Positions 8,599 to 17,653 of a stretch of DNA of 64,000 bases are shown piece after piece. Where the stretch lies: contig JAPPNN010000050.1 in NCBI GenBank assembly GCA_028873815.1, forward strand, positions 1 to 64,000, given 5' to 3'. The translations under genes and the position numbers were made by a program. Under the pieces are notes generated by a model. That model was given only the letters and a program-made list of their open reading frames with translations, was not told the origin of the DNA and ran no database searches. Source of the DNA: Gemmatimonadota bacterium. Its GTDB lineage: Bacteria > Gemmatimonadota > Gemmatimonadetes > Longimicrobiales > Gaopeijiaceae. Within the stretch, counting starts at the first letter, position 1. Each line of letters begins with the position of its first letter.

Positions 8599-8612
8599 CT
8601 GCACGATCTGCG
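8599..8612 (-). promoter_or_regulatory. 14 bp core shared with dispersed repeats (putative att core)
   Basis: CTGCACGATCTGCG lies just upstream of the integrase start. It also occurs upstream of the truncated copy (5378-5391). In the opposite orientation it occurs in the repeat at 18084-18097 (exact), at 27102-27115 (one mismatch) and at 5027-5040 (three mismatches). An attachment or recombinase-binding role is inference. Confidence 0.45.
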
Positions 8613-8933
8613 CAGCGAAGTATCGCGGAAAGCAGGCTTCTCCGCCAGAAGAAGAAGTGCTCGAAGCGCGCGGCATCCTCCGCGAAATCGGGCCGGAAAT
8701 CCGCCGTCTACCGGTCGCGCCGGAGCTTCCCGATCTTCGGGCGGGCAGCGATGACTTGGAGGCGGTTCTCGGTACGCCCGGTGCCGATCCAGAGGTGCAC
8801 AGTGACGCGAGGGTCGTTGTGCACGAAAAAGCGTCTTGGACGTGCACGGCGCCGATTCCGTAAGATGTCATCGTTCTTGTCTTTGCGATCCGTATACCAG
8901 AGCACCGATGCCGTGTCGGCCTTCAGGCCGATG

Positions 8934-9026
8934 CCGGTAGCGACCCATGTGTTTCGATGCCTGTCGTGGCATCGGCGGAGGTTGGGATGTGCACTCCATC
9001 CCAACTCCCCCATGGGTCGCTACCGG
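8934..9026. repeat. Structured palindromic module C
   Basis: A 16 bp perfect outer stem (CCGGTAGCGACCCATG with CATGGGTCGCTACCGG) encloses two perfect hairpins: GATGCC-tgtcgt-GGCATC and GTTGGGATG...CATCCCAAC around GTGCAC. The result is a cloverleaf-like three-way junction. A further hairpin, TCGGCCTTCAGGCCGA (8916-8931), sits just outside. Confidence 0.85.
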
Positions 9027-9218
9027 GCCAGCAATCCCGTGCGGGAAGACCATCGGCGAGCCGAATCGGGACCCGGTCCCCTCGCCTATCCGTCGGGCCG
9101 CCGTAACGCGCCATCGGTGCCGCCGCGTCCGTTGCCAGACTCGGTGGCGCGCCGCCTCCTCATCGCAACCGGAGTCGGCTTGCACGGGTGTCGGACCATG
9201 CATTAGGATTCTCCTGCC

Positions 9219-9884
9219 ATGGGACGGAACAAGCCAAAGCGCAGAGAGCGGGGGCCGTCGTGGAAGCGTTCGCTCGCAAGGACCGCGTGCCTCGTCTTCG
9301 GCCTCCTGACGATCCGCGTCGTGGCACTTCAGGCCTTCACCATCACGTCCGGATCCATGGAGCCGACGTTGTCGGCGAGGGACTTCCTGCTCGTCAACAA
9401 GGCCGCGCTCGGCTCGCGGATTCCGTTCACCGACATCCGCATCCCCGGCTACTCGGAGCCCGAGAGAGGGGAGATCCTGGTCTTCGATCCCCCGCACGAG
9501 GACACGCTCACCGTCATCAAGCGGCTCGTCGGAATGCCCGGGGACACCTTGCAGATGCGGGACAAGACCTTGTACCCCTGAACGGGCGGGTGTTGGACGA
9601 ACCATACGTGCTGCACACCGAAGGGGCATCCGATTTCTCCGCAGTCTCGATGCTGTGGCAGCAGGAGATCCTCGTCGGTGGTCCGAGGGAGAACTACCGG
9701 TCGACGCGCGACACATGGGGTCCCCTCGTGATCCCCGACGACCGCTACTTCATGCTAGGCGACAATCGGGACGCGAGTCTGGATTCGCGGACTTGGGGGC
9801 TTCTGGAGCGCTGGCGCTTCGAGCCGGCCGTTCCCGTTCATCCGCGAAATACGCTGGAACCGGATCGGAACCCGTCCCCGATGA
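9219..9884 (+). pseudogene. lepB: Signal peptidase I (S26 family), two frameshifts
   Basis: The reading frame starts MGRNKPKRRERG, has one transmembrane helix (about residues 20-42), the catalytic Ser motif SGSMEPTL and the Lys motif VIKRLVGMPGD, but stops at 9579-9581. The protein continues in another frame (LNGRVLDEPYVLH, then YFMLGDNRDASLDSRTWG, box E) and, after a second shift near 9830, in the third frame (FPFIREIRWNRIG) to a stop at 9882-9884. The first shift lies in a C run (TACCCCTG) and the second in a short C/G-rich stretch. Intact, the protein would cleave Sec signal peptides. It is either a decayed cargo gene or a sequencing-error victim. Confidence 0.85.
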
Positions 9885-10021
9885 CCGTCTCCGGGGTGGC
9901 CCTCCGCCCGGCTGCGGTCTCGAACACCGCCGGAACAGGCAGCCCCGATCCGGTCGGAGAATGGGTGCTCCGCCGCCTCGAAGCGGCGCTCGTACCGCCT
10001 TCCCGCGCAGGGATCGCTGGT

Positions 10022-10114
10022 TCGGTAGCGACCCCAAGGGTCGGGGGCAGGGGTGCGCAAACCCACCTGCCCCCGAACCCGTAGCAGGCCCTCGGACTGC
10101 GGGGTCGCTACCGA
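10022..10114. repeat. Structured palindromic module D (inverted relative to C)
   Basis: A 14 bp perfect outer stem (TCGGTAGCGACCCC with GGGGTCGCTACCGA) encloses a hairpin GGGGGCAGG...CCTGCCCCC. The module is 93 nt long, close to the other three, and is inverted relative to module C. Confidence 0.8.
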
Positions 10115-10255
10115 CCACGCCCCGAGCGCCACTGTGCCACGGGCGACCGGACGGCGCAGACGCAAGACGTTGCCACGCCACAGGATGAGCCGGAGGTCGT
10201 GTGCGCATCGCCGGAGCCCCTAAGTGTGCATCGGACCCCCATGTCGTTTGCGCGA

Positions 10256-10603
10256 TCAGGTACGGCTCTAAGCCGGGGCGCGGGCTACCGCCCGACCCGA
10301 TCCCGGAGAGCAGCACCTCTTGTGCGTCGAGGCCGCCGTGATCCGTTGTCGTTCGTAGGATGTCCGGCTGGTCTCCCAAGACGAAACGGGCGCTTGCGGC
10401 GGCCCGGATGACGACGGCGAGGTCGGAGTCTACCATGACCGGCCATCCAATGGTCAGCAGGTTCCACAGTCGGCACTACGGCGGTCGTGGCGATCAAGTT
10501 TCGACGGCGCGACCGGCGGCTTGTAATGTGCCGTTGCGGAGGTCGAGGGGGGCACAGCCCCCGCCAGCCCATGCGCCGACGGTTGTTGCGTGTGCGGGTG
10601 CGC
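10256..10603. other. Gene-free stretch between element copy 2 and the large defence-type gene
   Basis: No complete gene. A minus-strand frame from about 10436 to 10270 reads MVDSDLAVVIRAAASARF onward for about 55 codons in a protein-like way before entering the element, so it could be the 5' remnant of a gene interrupted by it. I cannot identify it. Confidence 0.3.
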
Positions 10604-13600
10604 TCAGTCGAGATCCTCAAGCATCCCGGACCTGTGATCCTCCTGTCCGGCATCGAGCTCGTAGTGATCTGCTATCCTTCGCAAGAGCCTTGCCGTGCGT
10701 GGGTGGCTAAAGCGCACCGCCGCCGCCAAACCCTCATACTGTTCCGCCAACTCGCGCTCTTGCTCACCTCCCTCGGTGGGATGTTTCGAGATCAGGCCGC
10801 GGCCGGTTAGGACGCCGTGCCTCAGCCCCTCCTCCACCTCGGGACGATGTACTATGTCATCGAGGATGTCACGGACCGGTGTACAGGGCCAAGTCCCGTC
10901 GGGGTCCGGTGGACTCTCGCTGAGCATCTCCCCAATTGCGTGGCGACCGATGGCCAACCGGTCAACGTCATCAAGCGCCCTTTCCGCCGAAGAAATCCAT
11001 TCGCGGAGATACTCCCTGTCAGGCTGCTCGGATCTGGCCGGGGCAGGTACGGCTCGCCACGATTTCAACAAAGAGTGGCCGGCACGGGCGCGCAGTTCAT
11101 CTTGTTGAGCCAGTCCTGGCGGCTCGTCGCCTCCCGCCCGGTAGACGAGAGACACCACCTCCGCGAAGAACTCCGGGCTCTCTGACAAGAGGTGATGCAG
11201 GGCACGCGGAGTCCAGTCCAACCGTCTGAGAAATCGTAGGAGCCTCCATTCAACACCTGCTACCCGAATCCTATCGAATCCGGCGACCACAAGCGTGTCG
11301 AGGAGTCGCTCCGCCGCGTGAGCGAAACTAGGGCTGGGTCCGTCCACTTCCGTGTCATCCGTGTCGGTCGCCACCACCGCTTCAAGAACCTCTGCGATCA
11401 CTTCCAATGGCATGGAAGCCTCGCCGCTACGTTGTAACCCCAGAAGGTCAATCGCTGCGAACGGACGTCCAGCTCTGACCAGTTCCAGAGCCGCTTCGGC
11501 GAGATGCTCAACTGCGATCTTGTGGACCACTACTTGGCGCCAGTAAGCGAGCGACGTAGCCTCACCGTAGTCGGCGGCCAGTCGCCAAGTCGCCCGCGTC
11601 GCCGGTAGCGCGCACAGCATTGCCGCTCGCTGGAGCGCGGATAACCCCAGATTCTCCCGTTGAAGCTGGCCGAGTACCCAGTCATCGCCATGTGCATCCA
11701 CGTGGCCCGCCGCGTAGCCGAACGCCAGCATCGCCAACGCTCGATTCTCATCGCCAAGGTGACTTGCGAGCAACTCGTTGCCAAGACGATGCACGTTGTC
11801 TACGCTCGCCGCTGTTCTGCCAACTTCCCAAGGTTGCTCAACCTCGCTCGCGAGAGCCCGCAGCCCGCCGAGTCCTCGTTCTTCCACGACCTCGCTCACC
11901 GCCCTGATTCTCTCCGTGCCAAGAGCAACTTGCTGTGCGTCCCACGACGTTTCCGTCACGTCGGGACCATCGGAGAGGTAGGGCTCAGGGCCGAACAACC
12001 AAGCAGAGCGGGCGACCGGATCGTCGGGAGCAAATCGATCACGGATGGCATCTAGCCGGGCAAGACAAGCCTCCGGCATGGCCCATTTTGCGGTCCGCAA
12101 GGCTCTGTGCCGGGCGACGAGTGCTCTAAGTGCCTCCCAAACTAGGCTGGGTCCGTCGAGTTCTTGAGCGTCCAGCTTCTCCAGATCTTCAACGATGCTG
12201 GTGTGTTCATCGTGTGGAAGCAGGTCCAGATGTTCGACCAGTTCTGCCCACCGCTTCGCGTCGGATCCGGCATCGGAGCACAGCCGGTGGACGACCTCCT
12301 TGGTGGTGTCTGTGATCACCTTCAGGCTTACAGAACGCTCCGCGTTGTCGGCCCAGTCTCTGACCTTGGGCTGGGCGCTTGGAAAACCGACGGCGTGCAT
12401 CTCCGGGAGCATCGACAACATGACCGCCCACCCAAGTTCAGGCCGCACATGGCGCAGCTGATTAAGCAACTGGAGCCGCTGCTCCAGCGTGGCGGACGTC
12501 TGGGGCTGCCAGCTTCGGAAGATGGCGTTGAGGCTGGCCGAGGGACGATTCGCCAGTCGGCCACCATCCTCGGCCCTGGTTAGCAGTGGTGAACCAGGAT
12601 CCACGCGGTCGAGGTGCGCCAGCAACGACACGACCCGGCCGACATGATCTCGCGACCACGCCAGGACTTCCAACGCGTGAAGGAGACCAGGGTGCGGAGA
12701 CGCATGGAACATCGCACTTCCGTGGTCAGTGAAGAGCCGGGCAAGCACTGGCCTCGGACCGATCACCCCTTCTTCCACGCTGTCCAGAAACGGATCGGGC
12801 GCGGCCTCGGCGAGTTGCGGAAGACGGCTGGACAGTGAGGCCCATATCCTCCAGTCTTGGTTGGCGGCCATAAGCACCTTCCGGACGACTCGCGCCGATA
12901 CGTCCCGTTCCGAATAGTCTGCGAAGGGCAGCTTGTCCTCCTGTACGCCCATGATCAGGAGAGATTGAGCCAACCCGTCTAGTAGGAGATTCGACCACTT
13001 GGGCGATACATCGAGGGCCGCCGCCATCCAACGCTCGTCGCGGGGGAGATCGAAGGCTGGGTCTGGGGTTCGCATGACATCGAGGGCGATCTCCTCGAAT
13101 CGGGTGAAGTCGTCGGGCGTCAGGTAGCGGCGCAATGCCCGCCATGCGCCCTCATGCGATACCAGATACCAAGCGTGATTTCGTCGCCGGATTGCAGGAT
13201 CTGCTCCTACGCTCCAACGCACCATTCGATCTCCAACGTCTTCGTACGCGCATCGACTCAGTCGTGCGAGCACCTCGCGATCCCCTGCTCTTGCGTCGTC
13301 CCACGACCCGGCGAAGACTGCGGGCAACAGCGTTCGGCCCACGGCTGGTTTCGACCACTCTGGCTGCTGCAAACCGGAGCCGTGGGAAATCTTGCGCCGA
13401 AATGCAGTCAAGCTTCGGCGCGCCAATCCAGCCAACTTGTAGGCGTATTCTTGATCTATCCCGTGCTCCCCGAGCACCTCGGCGACGGAATCTCGCGACA
13501 AGGGAGCCAATCGCACACTCACTCCGTGTTCCGCATCAGCTTCATCTAGCGGGACGACTATGGTGTGGCCCGCACGGGCTGCGGCTGTCACGAGTTCGTC

Positions 13601-14710
13601 CGCATCAATGGCTGGTGCCGGAACCAGTAGAAGACGCGACGGAAATGCCGTCAACTGTCGGAGTGCGTCGCGTGATTCGACGACGACCGAACGCGCGAGA
13701 ACGTGGTCGGCGTCAGCCGGAGGAAGCTCGCGTATGACGCAGTAAAGCACTGCCACAGCCTCGCTCCTGGACTCCGTTCGAATGGCAAACGACTGACCAG
13801 ATTCGCCAAGCCGATCACGGATTTCGGACACCGCGACATCGCGATCCGAAAGCAGAAGTCGAGACGTAATGGGCGGATGCGTCTCCTCCGCCCACTCACG
13901 CCAGTACGATTCCAGGTCGATCGAGCCGCTGGGCGTCTTGTCGATTCGCCTTGAAAACCACACATGGACTGCGGGTGCCTGCTCCATCCACGCGACCAAG
14001 CCGTCCGCATCGACGACTCGTACGCGCCGAAACGGTCCCAGTTCGGTCTGCTGTCTGGCCCACGCTTGCTCCCCGCTGAAACGGCGCGGGGTGACGAACA
14101 CAAAGGTGGTGTCTCCGGGGTCGAGTGGCTCAGGTTTCTCAGCCCGGTCCTGCAAGTCCCTTTCGGCCTTGCGCTTTGCGCCCGCTCCAGTTCCCATCTC
14201 CCACCCGCTTGCACCGGGTGGCACGAAGGGCGTGCTCTGCGAAATGTCCTCGCCCGCGTCCACGATTCCGTCCCAGCCGCTTAGTTGCACGCCTTCCTCG
14301 TCCCGGAACCCCTGTAGCTCGCGCAGACCCCTGCTAGTCGCGAAGATCAGACGCCGAACCAGCACCGGGAGCAGCCCTTGAGCTTCTCGGCGACCGGCCC
14401 ATGCCACTAGATCGGCTGCGTTGCAAAGAGTACTGCTTCTGATGGGCGAGTGGCGGGTCTTCGCCGCTGCGCGCCCACCGGCCAGCCCCGTATTCGGAGG
14501 GGTATCCACACCGGACCCACGCGCCAGTGCTGTCGCGATCAGCTCTTCAGTTCGGGGCGACACCCGGTTCTGGTTGATGGCCCGCGAGACTGTCTGGCGG
14601 CTGATCCCGCTGGCGTCAGCCAAGCGAGCTTGACTCCACCCGGCCGCCTTGATTTGCTTGCGCAGGCTGGCCCCGTAACCCGGAACCTCGCGGACGGTTC
14701 GATCAGTCAC
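10604..14710 (-). CDS. Large XRE-HTH protein with putative PD-(D/E)XK-like domain, degenerate STAND-like region and helical C-terminus; candidate anti-phage effector
   Basis: 1368 aa, GTG start with ribosome site AAGGAGC. Residues about 10-65 form an XRE helix-turn-helix (WSQARLADASGISRQTVSRA). Residues about 90-260 contain LSGWDGIVDAG, then FVPPGASGWEMGT and a following K-rich segment, a spacing that recalls PD-(D/E)XK nucleases fused to sensor proteins. Residues about 280-450 are alpha/beta without a clear Walker A, so any ATPase fold is degenerate. The remaining ~900 residues are Leu/Ala/Arg-rich helices resembling an alpha-solenoid sensor. The layout, and the restriction-modification genes downstream of its start, suggest defence. 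Upstream (14739-14746) is the palindrome TACTAGTA, a possible self-regulatory site. The domain calls are inference. Confidence 0.75.
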   Translation of the reverse strand: MTDRTVREVPGYGASLRKQIKAAGWSQARLADASGISRQTVSRAINQNRVSPRTEELIATALARGSGVDTPPNTGLAGGRAAAKTRHSPIRSSTLCNAADLVAWAGRREAQGLLPVLVRRLIFATSRGLRELQGFRDEEGVQLSGWDGIVDAGEDISQSTPFVPPGASGWEMGTGAGAKRKAERDLQDRAEKPEPLDPGDTTFVFVTPRRFSGEQAWARQQTELGPFRRVRVVDADGLVAWMEQAPAVHVWFSRRIDKTPSGSIDLESYWREWAEETHPPITSRLLLSDRDVAVSEIRDRLGESGQSFAIRTESRSEAVAVLYCVIRELPPADADHVLARSVVVESRDALRQLTAFPSRLLLVPAPAIDADELVTAAARAGHTIVVPLDEADAEHGVSVRLAPLSRDSVAEVLGEHGIDQEYAYKLAGLARRSLTAFRRKISHGSGLQQPEWSKPAVGRTLLPAVFAGSWDDARAGDREVLARLSRCAYEDVGDRMVRWSVGADPAIRRRNHAWYLVSHEGAWRALRRYLTPDDFTRFEEIALDVMRTPDPAFDLPRDERWMAAALDVSPKWSNLLLDGLAQSLLIMGVQEDKLPFADYSERDVSARVVRKVLMAANQDWRIWASLSSRLPQLAEAAPDPFLDSVEEGVIGPRPVLARLFTDHGSAMFHASPHPGLLHALEVLAWSRDHVGRVVSLLAHLDRVDPGSPLLTRAEDGGRLANRPSASLNAIFRSWQPQTSATLEQRLQLLNQLRHVRPELGWAVMLSMLPEMHAVGFPSAQPKVRDWADNAERSVSLKVITDTTKEVVHRLCSDAGSDAKRWAELVEHLDLLPHDEHTSIVEDLEKLDAQELDGPSLVWEALRALVARHRALRTAKWAMPEACLARLDAIRDRFAPDDPVARSAWLFGPEPYLSDGPDVTETSWDAQQVALGTERIRAVSEVVEERGLGGLRALASEVEQPWEVGRTAASVDNVHRLGNELLASHLGDENRALAMLAFGYAAGHVDAHGDDWVLGQLQRENLGLSALQRAAMLCALPATRATWRLAADYGEATSLAYWRQVVVHKIAVEHLAEAALELVRAGRPFAAIDLLGLQRSGEASMPLEVIAEVLEAVVATDTDDTEVDGPSPSFAHAAERLLDTLVVAGFDRIRVAGVEWRLLRFLRRLDWTPRALHHLLSESPEFFAEVVSLVYRAGGDEPPGLAQQDELRARAGHSLLKSWRAVPAPARSEQPDREYLREWISSAERALDDVDRLAIGRHAIGEMLSESPPDPDGTWPCTPVRDILDDIVHRPEVEEGLRHGVLTGRGLISKHPTEGGEQERELAEQYEGLAAAVRFSHPRTARLLRRIADHYELDAGQEDHRSGMLEDLD

Positions 14711-15312
14711 AATTGCTCCTTGCTCTTTAAGGCATATGTACTAGTAACGTAACATCTGACATGACCCGTAGTACACCCGAAGCGTAGTCTGGTTTCCTCG
14801 GAGGCCGTGTCGGTCACCAGAACGGATTAGCCAAGTCCATGCCACCGCTGCGTGGAACCGCTATCCCACTGCCCGGAAACCGCACATCCGATGATCTGTT
14901 CGCGGTTCCACCTTCGCTCGTCGGATCGCCCACGACGTGTGAACGGGAATGACACGACATCGAAGCGGTGCCGCACCGTGCCGTGCGCAACGCGGTGCTG
15001 GAGCAAGATAGCCCCGGATCAGGTTACGGGGTGAGGATTCGAGCCCGGAGGCCCGCCCGCAGCCTCGCCGACTCGATGTAGGCTCGGCTGCCGGGTTGCT
15101 GCACCCTGTTCCGCGCCGGATCGTCCGGGTAAGCCCAATTCGTGTTCGGCGTTGAAGGGATCCCGGAACGGGCCTAACGTCTTCTCCCAACGACGCCACA
15201 GGCGCTACACCCAGCCTTGGGGTGACTCCGCCTGATTTCTTCGCTGACCCGGCGCTGTTAGCTTAGCTTGGAACCTTGGAGCAGCGCCCCGTTCCGGAGG
15301 TAGGTCCACTTC
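14711..15312. other. Divergent intergenic region before the restriction-modification genes
   Basis: About 600 bp between the divergent XRE-solenoid gene and the methyltransferase gene. It must contain both promoters. AT-rich sequence with TACTAGTA and the direct repeat GTAAC lies at 14735-14755. The methyltransferase start is preceded by the ribosome site GGAGGTAGG (15296-15304). No coding sequence in this interval looks real. Confidence 0.5.
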
Positions 15313-16773
15313 ATGAGCACATCGCCGAGCCGCAAGGATCTTGGATCCTACTACACCCCGCCGGTCGTCGTCCGTGCACTGGTCTCATGGGCGATGCGAG
15401 GAGATGTCAGCGGTCCCGTTCTCGACCCCGCGTGCGGGGACGGTCGGTTTCTGGCGGGTCTGGAGAATGCCGTCGGAGTGGATGTAGACCCGGTGGCCGC
15501 CGCCGAAGCTTCGCAGTGTGTGGACGCGGAGATCGCGACAGCGGATTTCTTCGAGTGGGCACCCCAAACGAGTCGCCGATTCGCGGCAGCCGTTGGCAAC
15601 CCACCCTTCATCCGTTACCAGCGGTTCACCGGTCAGGCGCGTCAGCGGGCGCTAGAGTACTGCGCCGCCCAAGGGGTTGAGCTTTCCGGCCTGTGTTCGT
15701 CGTGGGCACCTTTCGTGGTAGGAGCCTCGCGCCTCCTGATGCGCGGAGGACGCCTTGCTTTCGTCGTCCCTGCGGAGATCGGACACGCGGTTTATGCGCG
15801 GGCGGTGGTTCGGTATCTCCTCCGCTCGTTCGAACGTGTTGAAGTGATCGCCGTCCGGGAAAAACTCTTCCCTGATCTATCGGAGGACTGCTGGCTATTG
15901 CGGGCATCTGGATTCGGCGGTCGGTCGGATGCAATTCACTTCGTTCGACTCGACTCGCTTCCTGTGGAGAACGGTTCTTGGGACGGCGAGCCGGTGTCGG
16001 TGGAGGAACTCGGACGGTGGGGATTCCGGTTACGTGCTCTCCTGCTCCCCTCGTCGATCCGTGCAGCCTACCGGGAGATTGCGGTTGCCAAGGCGGCCAG
16101 CCGACTGGGCAACTTGGCGCGGCTCGGAATCGGCTATGTGACGGGAGCCAACGGCTTCTTCCATCTGCGCCCCAGTACCGCAGCCGCGTTCGGCATCCCG
16201 AAGGAAGTGCTCCGCGTTTCCGTCCGCTCGAACCGTGACCTAGCTGTGGACGATGTTGACGAGGCTGTCGTGAGGCGATGGTTAGACGAAGACCGCGCGG
16301 TTCTCCTGTTGAATCTGGGTGGCGTAGGCGAGCTGCCTCGTTCCGTGGGAGATTATCTGGATTCTGAGGCAGGGCACACGGCGAGCAAGACCTACAAGTG
16401 CCGGAACCGTCAGCCGTGGTATGCGGTACCGGATGTCCAGACCCCTCACGCGTTCCTGTCCATCATGTCCGGTCGGGGGCCAAGGTTGGTCGGAAACTCT
16501 GCCGGCGTGACCTGCACCAACTCCGTCCACGCAGTGCACTTCCGTAACGAGCGGGACGTGACACGATACCTTGCCAACTGGCGGAACGCGCTGACCACGC
16601 TTTCCTGCGAGTTGGAGGGACACGCGTTGGGAGGTGGCGTCCTGAAGATCGAACCGGCAGAGGCCCGCCGTGTTCTGCTGGCGCCTGAACTAGATCTGTC
16701 GGAGGAGCAAGAGGAACTGCTTCGCAGCGGAACCCGTGAGCTTAGGAGGTGGAGGCATTACCGTGCCGCCTGA
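15313..16773 (+). CDS. N6-adenine DNA methyltransferase (Eco57I/TaqI-like, gamma-type motif order)
   Basis: 486 aa, ATG start. The N-terminus reads GSYYTPPVVVRALVSWA, the usual opening of Eco57I/TaqI-like methyltransferases. Motif I (SAM binding) is LDPACGDGRFL, followed by the acidic motif II segment VGVDVDPVAA and the catalytic motif IV NPPF (residues about 95-98) in NPPFIRYQRF. The C-terminal half is the target-recognition region. It methylates adenine in a specific sequence to protect host DNA. The last codons overlap the endonuclease gene by 11 bp, so it is a co-expressed modification-restriction pair. Confidence 0.9.
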   Translation: MSTSPSRKDLGSYYTPPVVVRALVSWAMRGDVSGPVLDPACGDGRFLAGLENAVGVDVDPVAAAEASQCVDAEIATADFFEWAPQTSRRFAAAVGNPPFIRYQRFTGQARQRALEYCAAQGVELSGLCSSWAPFVVGASRLLMRGGRLAFVVPAEIGHAVYARAVVRYLLRSFERVEVIAVREKLFPDLSEDCWLLRASGFGGRSDAIHFVRLDSLPVENGSWDGEPVSVEELGRWGFRLRALLLPSSIRAAYREIAVAKAASRLGNLARLGIGYVTGANGFFHLRPSTAAAFGIPKEVLRVSVRSNRDLAVDDVDEAVVRRWLDEDRAVLLLNLGGVGELPRSVGDYLDSEAGHTASKTYKCRNRQPWYAVPDVQTPHAFLSIMSGRGPRLVGNSAGVTCTNSVHAVHFRNERDVTRYLANWRNALTTLSCELEGHALGGGVLKIEPAEARRVLLAPELDLSEEQEELLRSGTRELRRWRHYRAA

Positions 16774-17653
16774 GACGCCGGTCCTCATCAGCCTGAAGGA
16801 GGCCCTCACACAGTTTGCCTTCCCGCCTGCCAATGTCCAAACCAGCAAGCACATCATCCCACTACACTGGTACGTCGCTTGTCGGTTGGTGATCGAGGGC
16901 GGTTTCGATCCCGATCAGATCTTCCCGCGACCGCCGATCACCGTAAAGGAGAGGCGACGTGCCCTTCTACTTCACCATGACCCGTCCGCTGCGAAGCCCG
17001 GCGAACGGACGGTTTTCGGTGGCTTGAAAACCAAGCAGTTGGATGTGACGGTCACGGTCCCAACGATCGGCCCGGTCCTCGCGGTGTCTCTGAAGGGCAC
17101 GCACAACGCGTTCCGCAACCTGACGAACCGAATGGAGGAGGCTGCGGGAGACTGTACGAATATCCACATGGCCTACCCGGCCCTGGTCTACGCCTTCTGG
17201 TCCGTTCTTCGAGCCAACGAGGCCGACGACCCAGCTCCGGTTGCTCACTTCAAACTCAAGGAGGATCACTACGCCGGACCCGATCTCGCGTTCCAAGAGG
17301 GCGGTGAGCCTACGGAGACAATCAAGCGCTACCAGCAGGCGCTTCTACGTCTCTCGGAACGCGACGATCTCCGCGACCACCCGTCGCGCTACGAGGCCTG
17401 CGGGCTGACCTTCGTGAAGGCTAGGGGCGGTCCGGCCGAATGCGGTGTGTACGCTGGAAACGCCGACTCCAAGCTCGACTACAATCGGATGTTCCATAGG
17501 CTGTACGCCATCTTCGACAGGCGGTTCGTGTACACCGCCGCCAAGCTGAGGTCGAAGACCAAGAGGAAGGTTTGGGACCGCGAGTCCCCGCTCCTAAAGG
17601 AGACGATCTTGCGACAGGACGCGTTTGCGGAGATGGAGCCCCGGATTGGGTAA
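16763..17653 (+). CDS. Putative type II restriction endonuclease (PD-(D/E)XK-like)
   Basis: 296 aa from the GTG at 16763. The ribosome site AGGAGGTGG (16744-16752) lies at the right distance for this start and overlaps the methyltransferase 3' end; an upstream GTG at 16736 is in frame but would precede the ribosome site. The central segment KTKQLDVTVTVP, followed by VLAVSLKGT, matches the D...(S/E)xK pattern of PD-(D/E)XK nucleases with D about 15 residues before the SLK lysine. Translational coupling to a DNA methyltransferase supports the call. Sequence specificity is unknown and no characterised family is recognised. Confidence 0.75.
   Translation: MPPETPVLISLKEALTQFAFPPANVQTSKHIIPLHWYVACRLVIEGGFDPDQIFPRPPITVKERRRALLLHHDPSAAKPGERTVFGGLKTKQLDVTVTVPTIGPVLAVSLKGTHNAFRNLTNRMEEAAGDCTNIHMAYPALVYAFWSVLRANEADDPAPVAHFKLKEDHYAGPDLAFQEGGEPTETIKRYQQALLRLSERDDLRDHPSRYEACGLTFVKARGGPAECGVYAGNADSKLDYNRMFHRLYAIFDRRFVYTAAKLRSKTKRKVWDRESPLLKETILRQDAFAEMEPRIG

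Larger units (their letters stand above)
8777..10255. mobile_element. Palindrome-ended element, copy 2, carrying a broken signal peptidase gene
   Basis: Its left end (8777-9050) aligns with 6671-6950 of copy 1, including GTCGTTGTGCACGAAAA (8813-8829) and module C (8934-9026). Its right end aligns with 6980-7322 of copy 1: it shares GGGTGCTCCGCCGCCTCGAA before module D (10022-10114) and GTGCGCATC..CCGGAG after it. Just inside the modules lie CCAGCAATCCCGTGCGGGAA (left) and the near-inverse CTTCCCGCGCAGGGATCGCT (right). About 1 kb between the modules holds the lepB pseudogene, absent from copy 1. No transposase is encoded, so mobility would need help in trans. Ends are approximate. Confidence 0.65.

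Noticed and set aside
8594-8863. Plus-strand frame MDCTICAAKYRG... divergent from the integrase
   Set aside because: Starts inside the integrase ribosome-binding/att-core region, has no ribosome site, and its second half runs through the palindrome element left end; the matching frame at the truncated copy stops after 16 codons.
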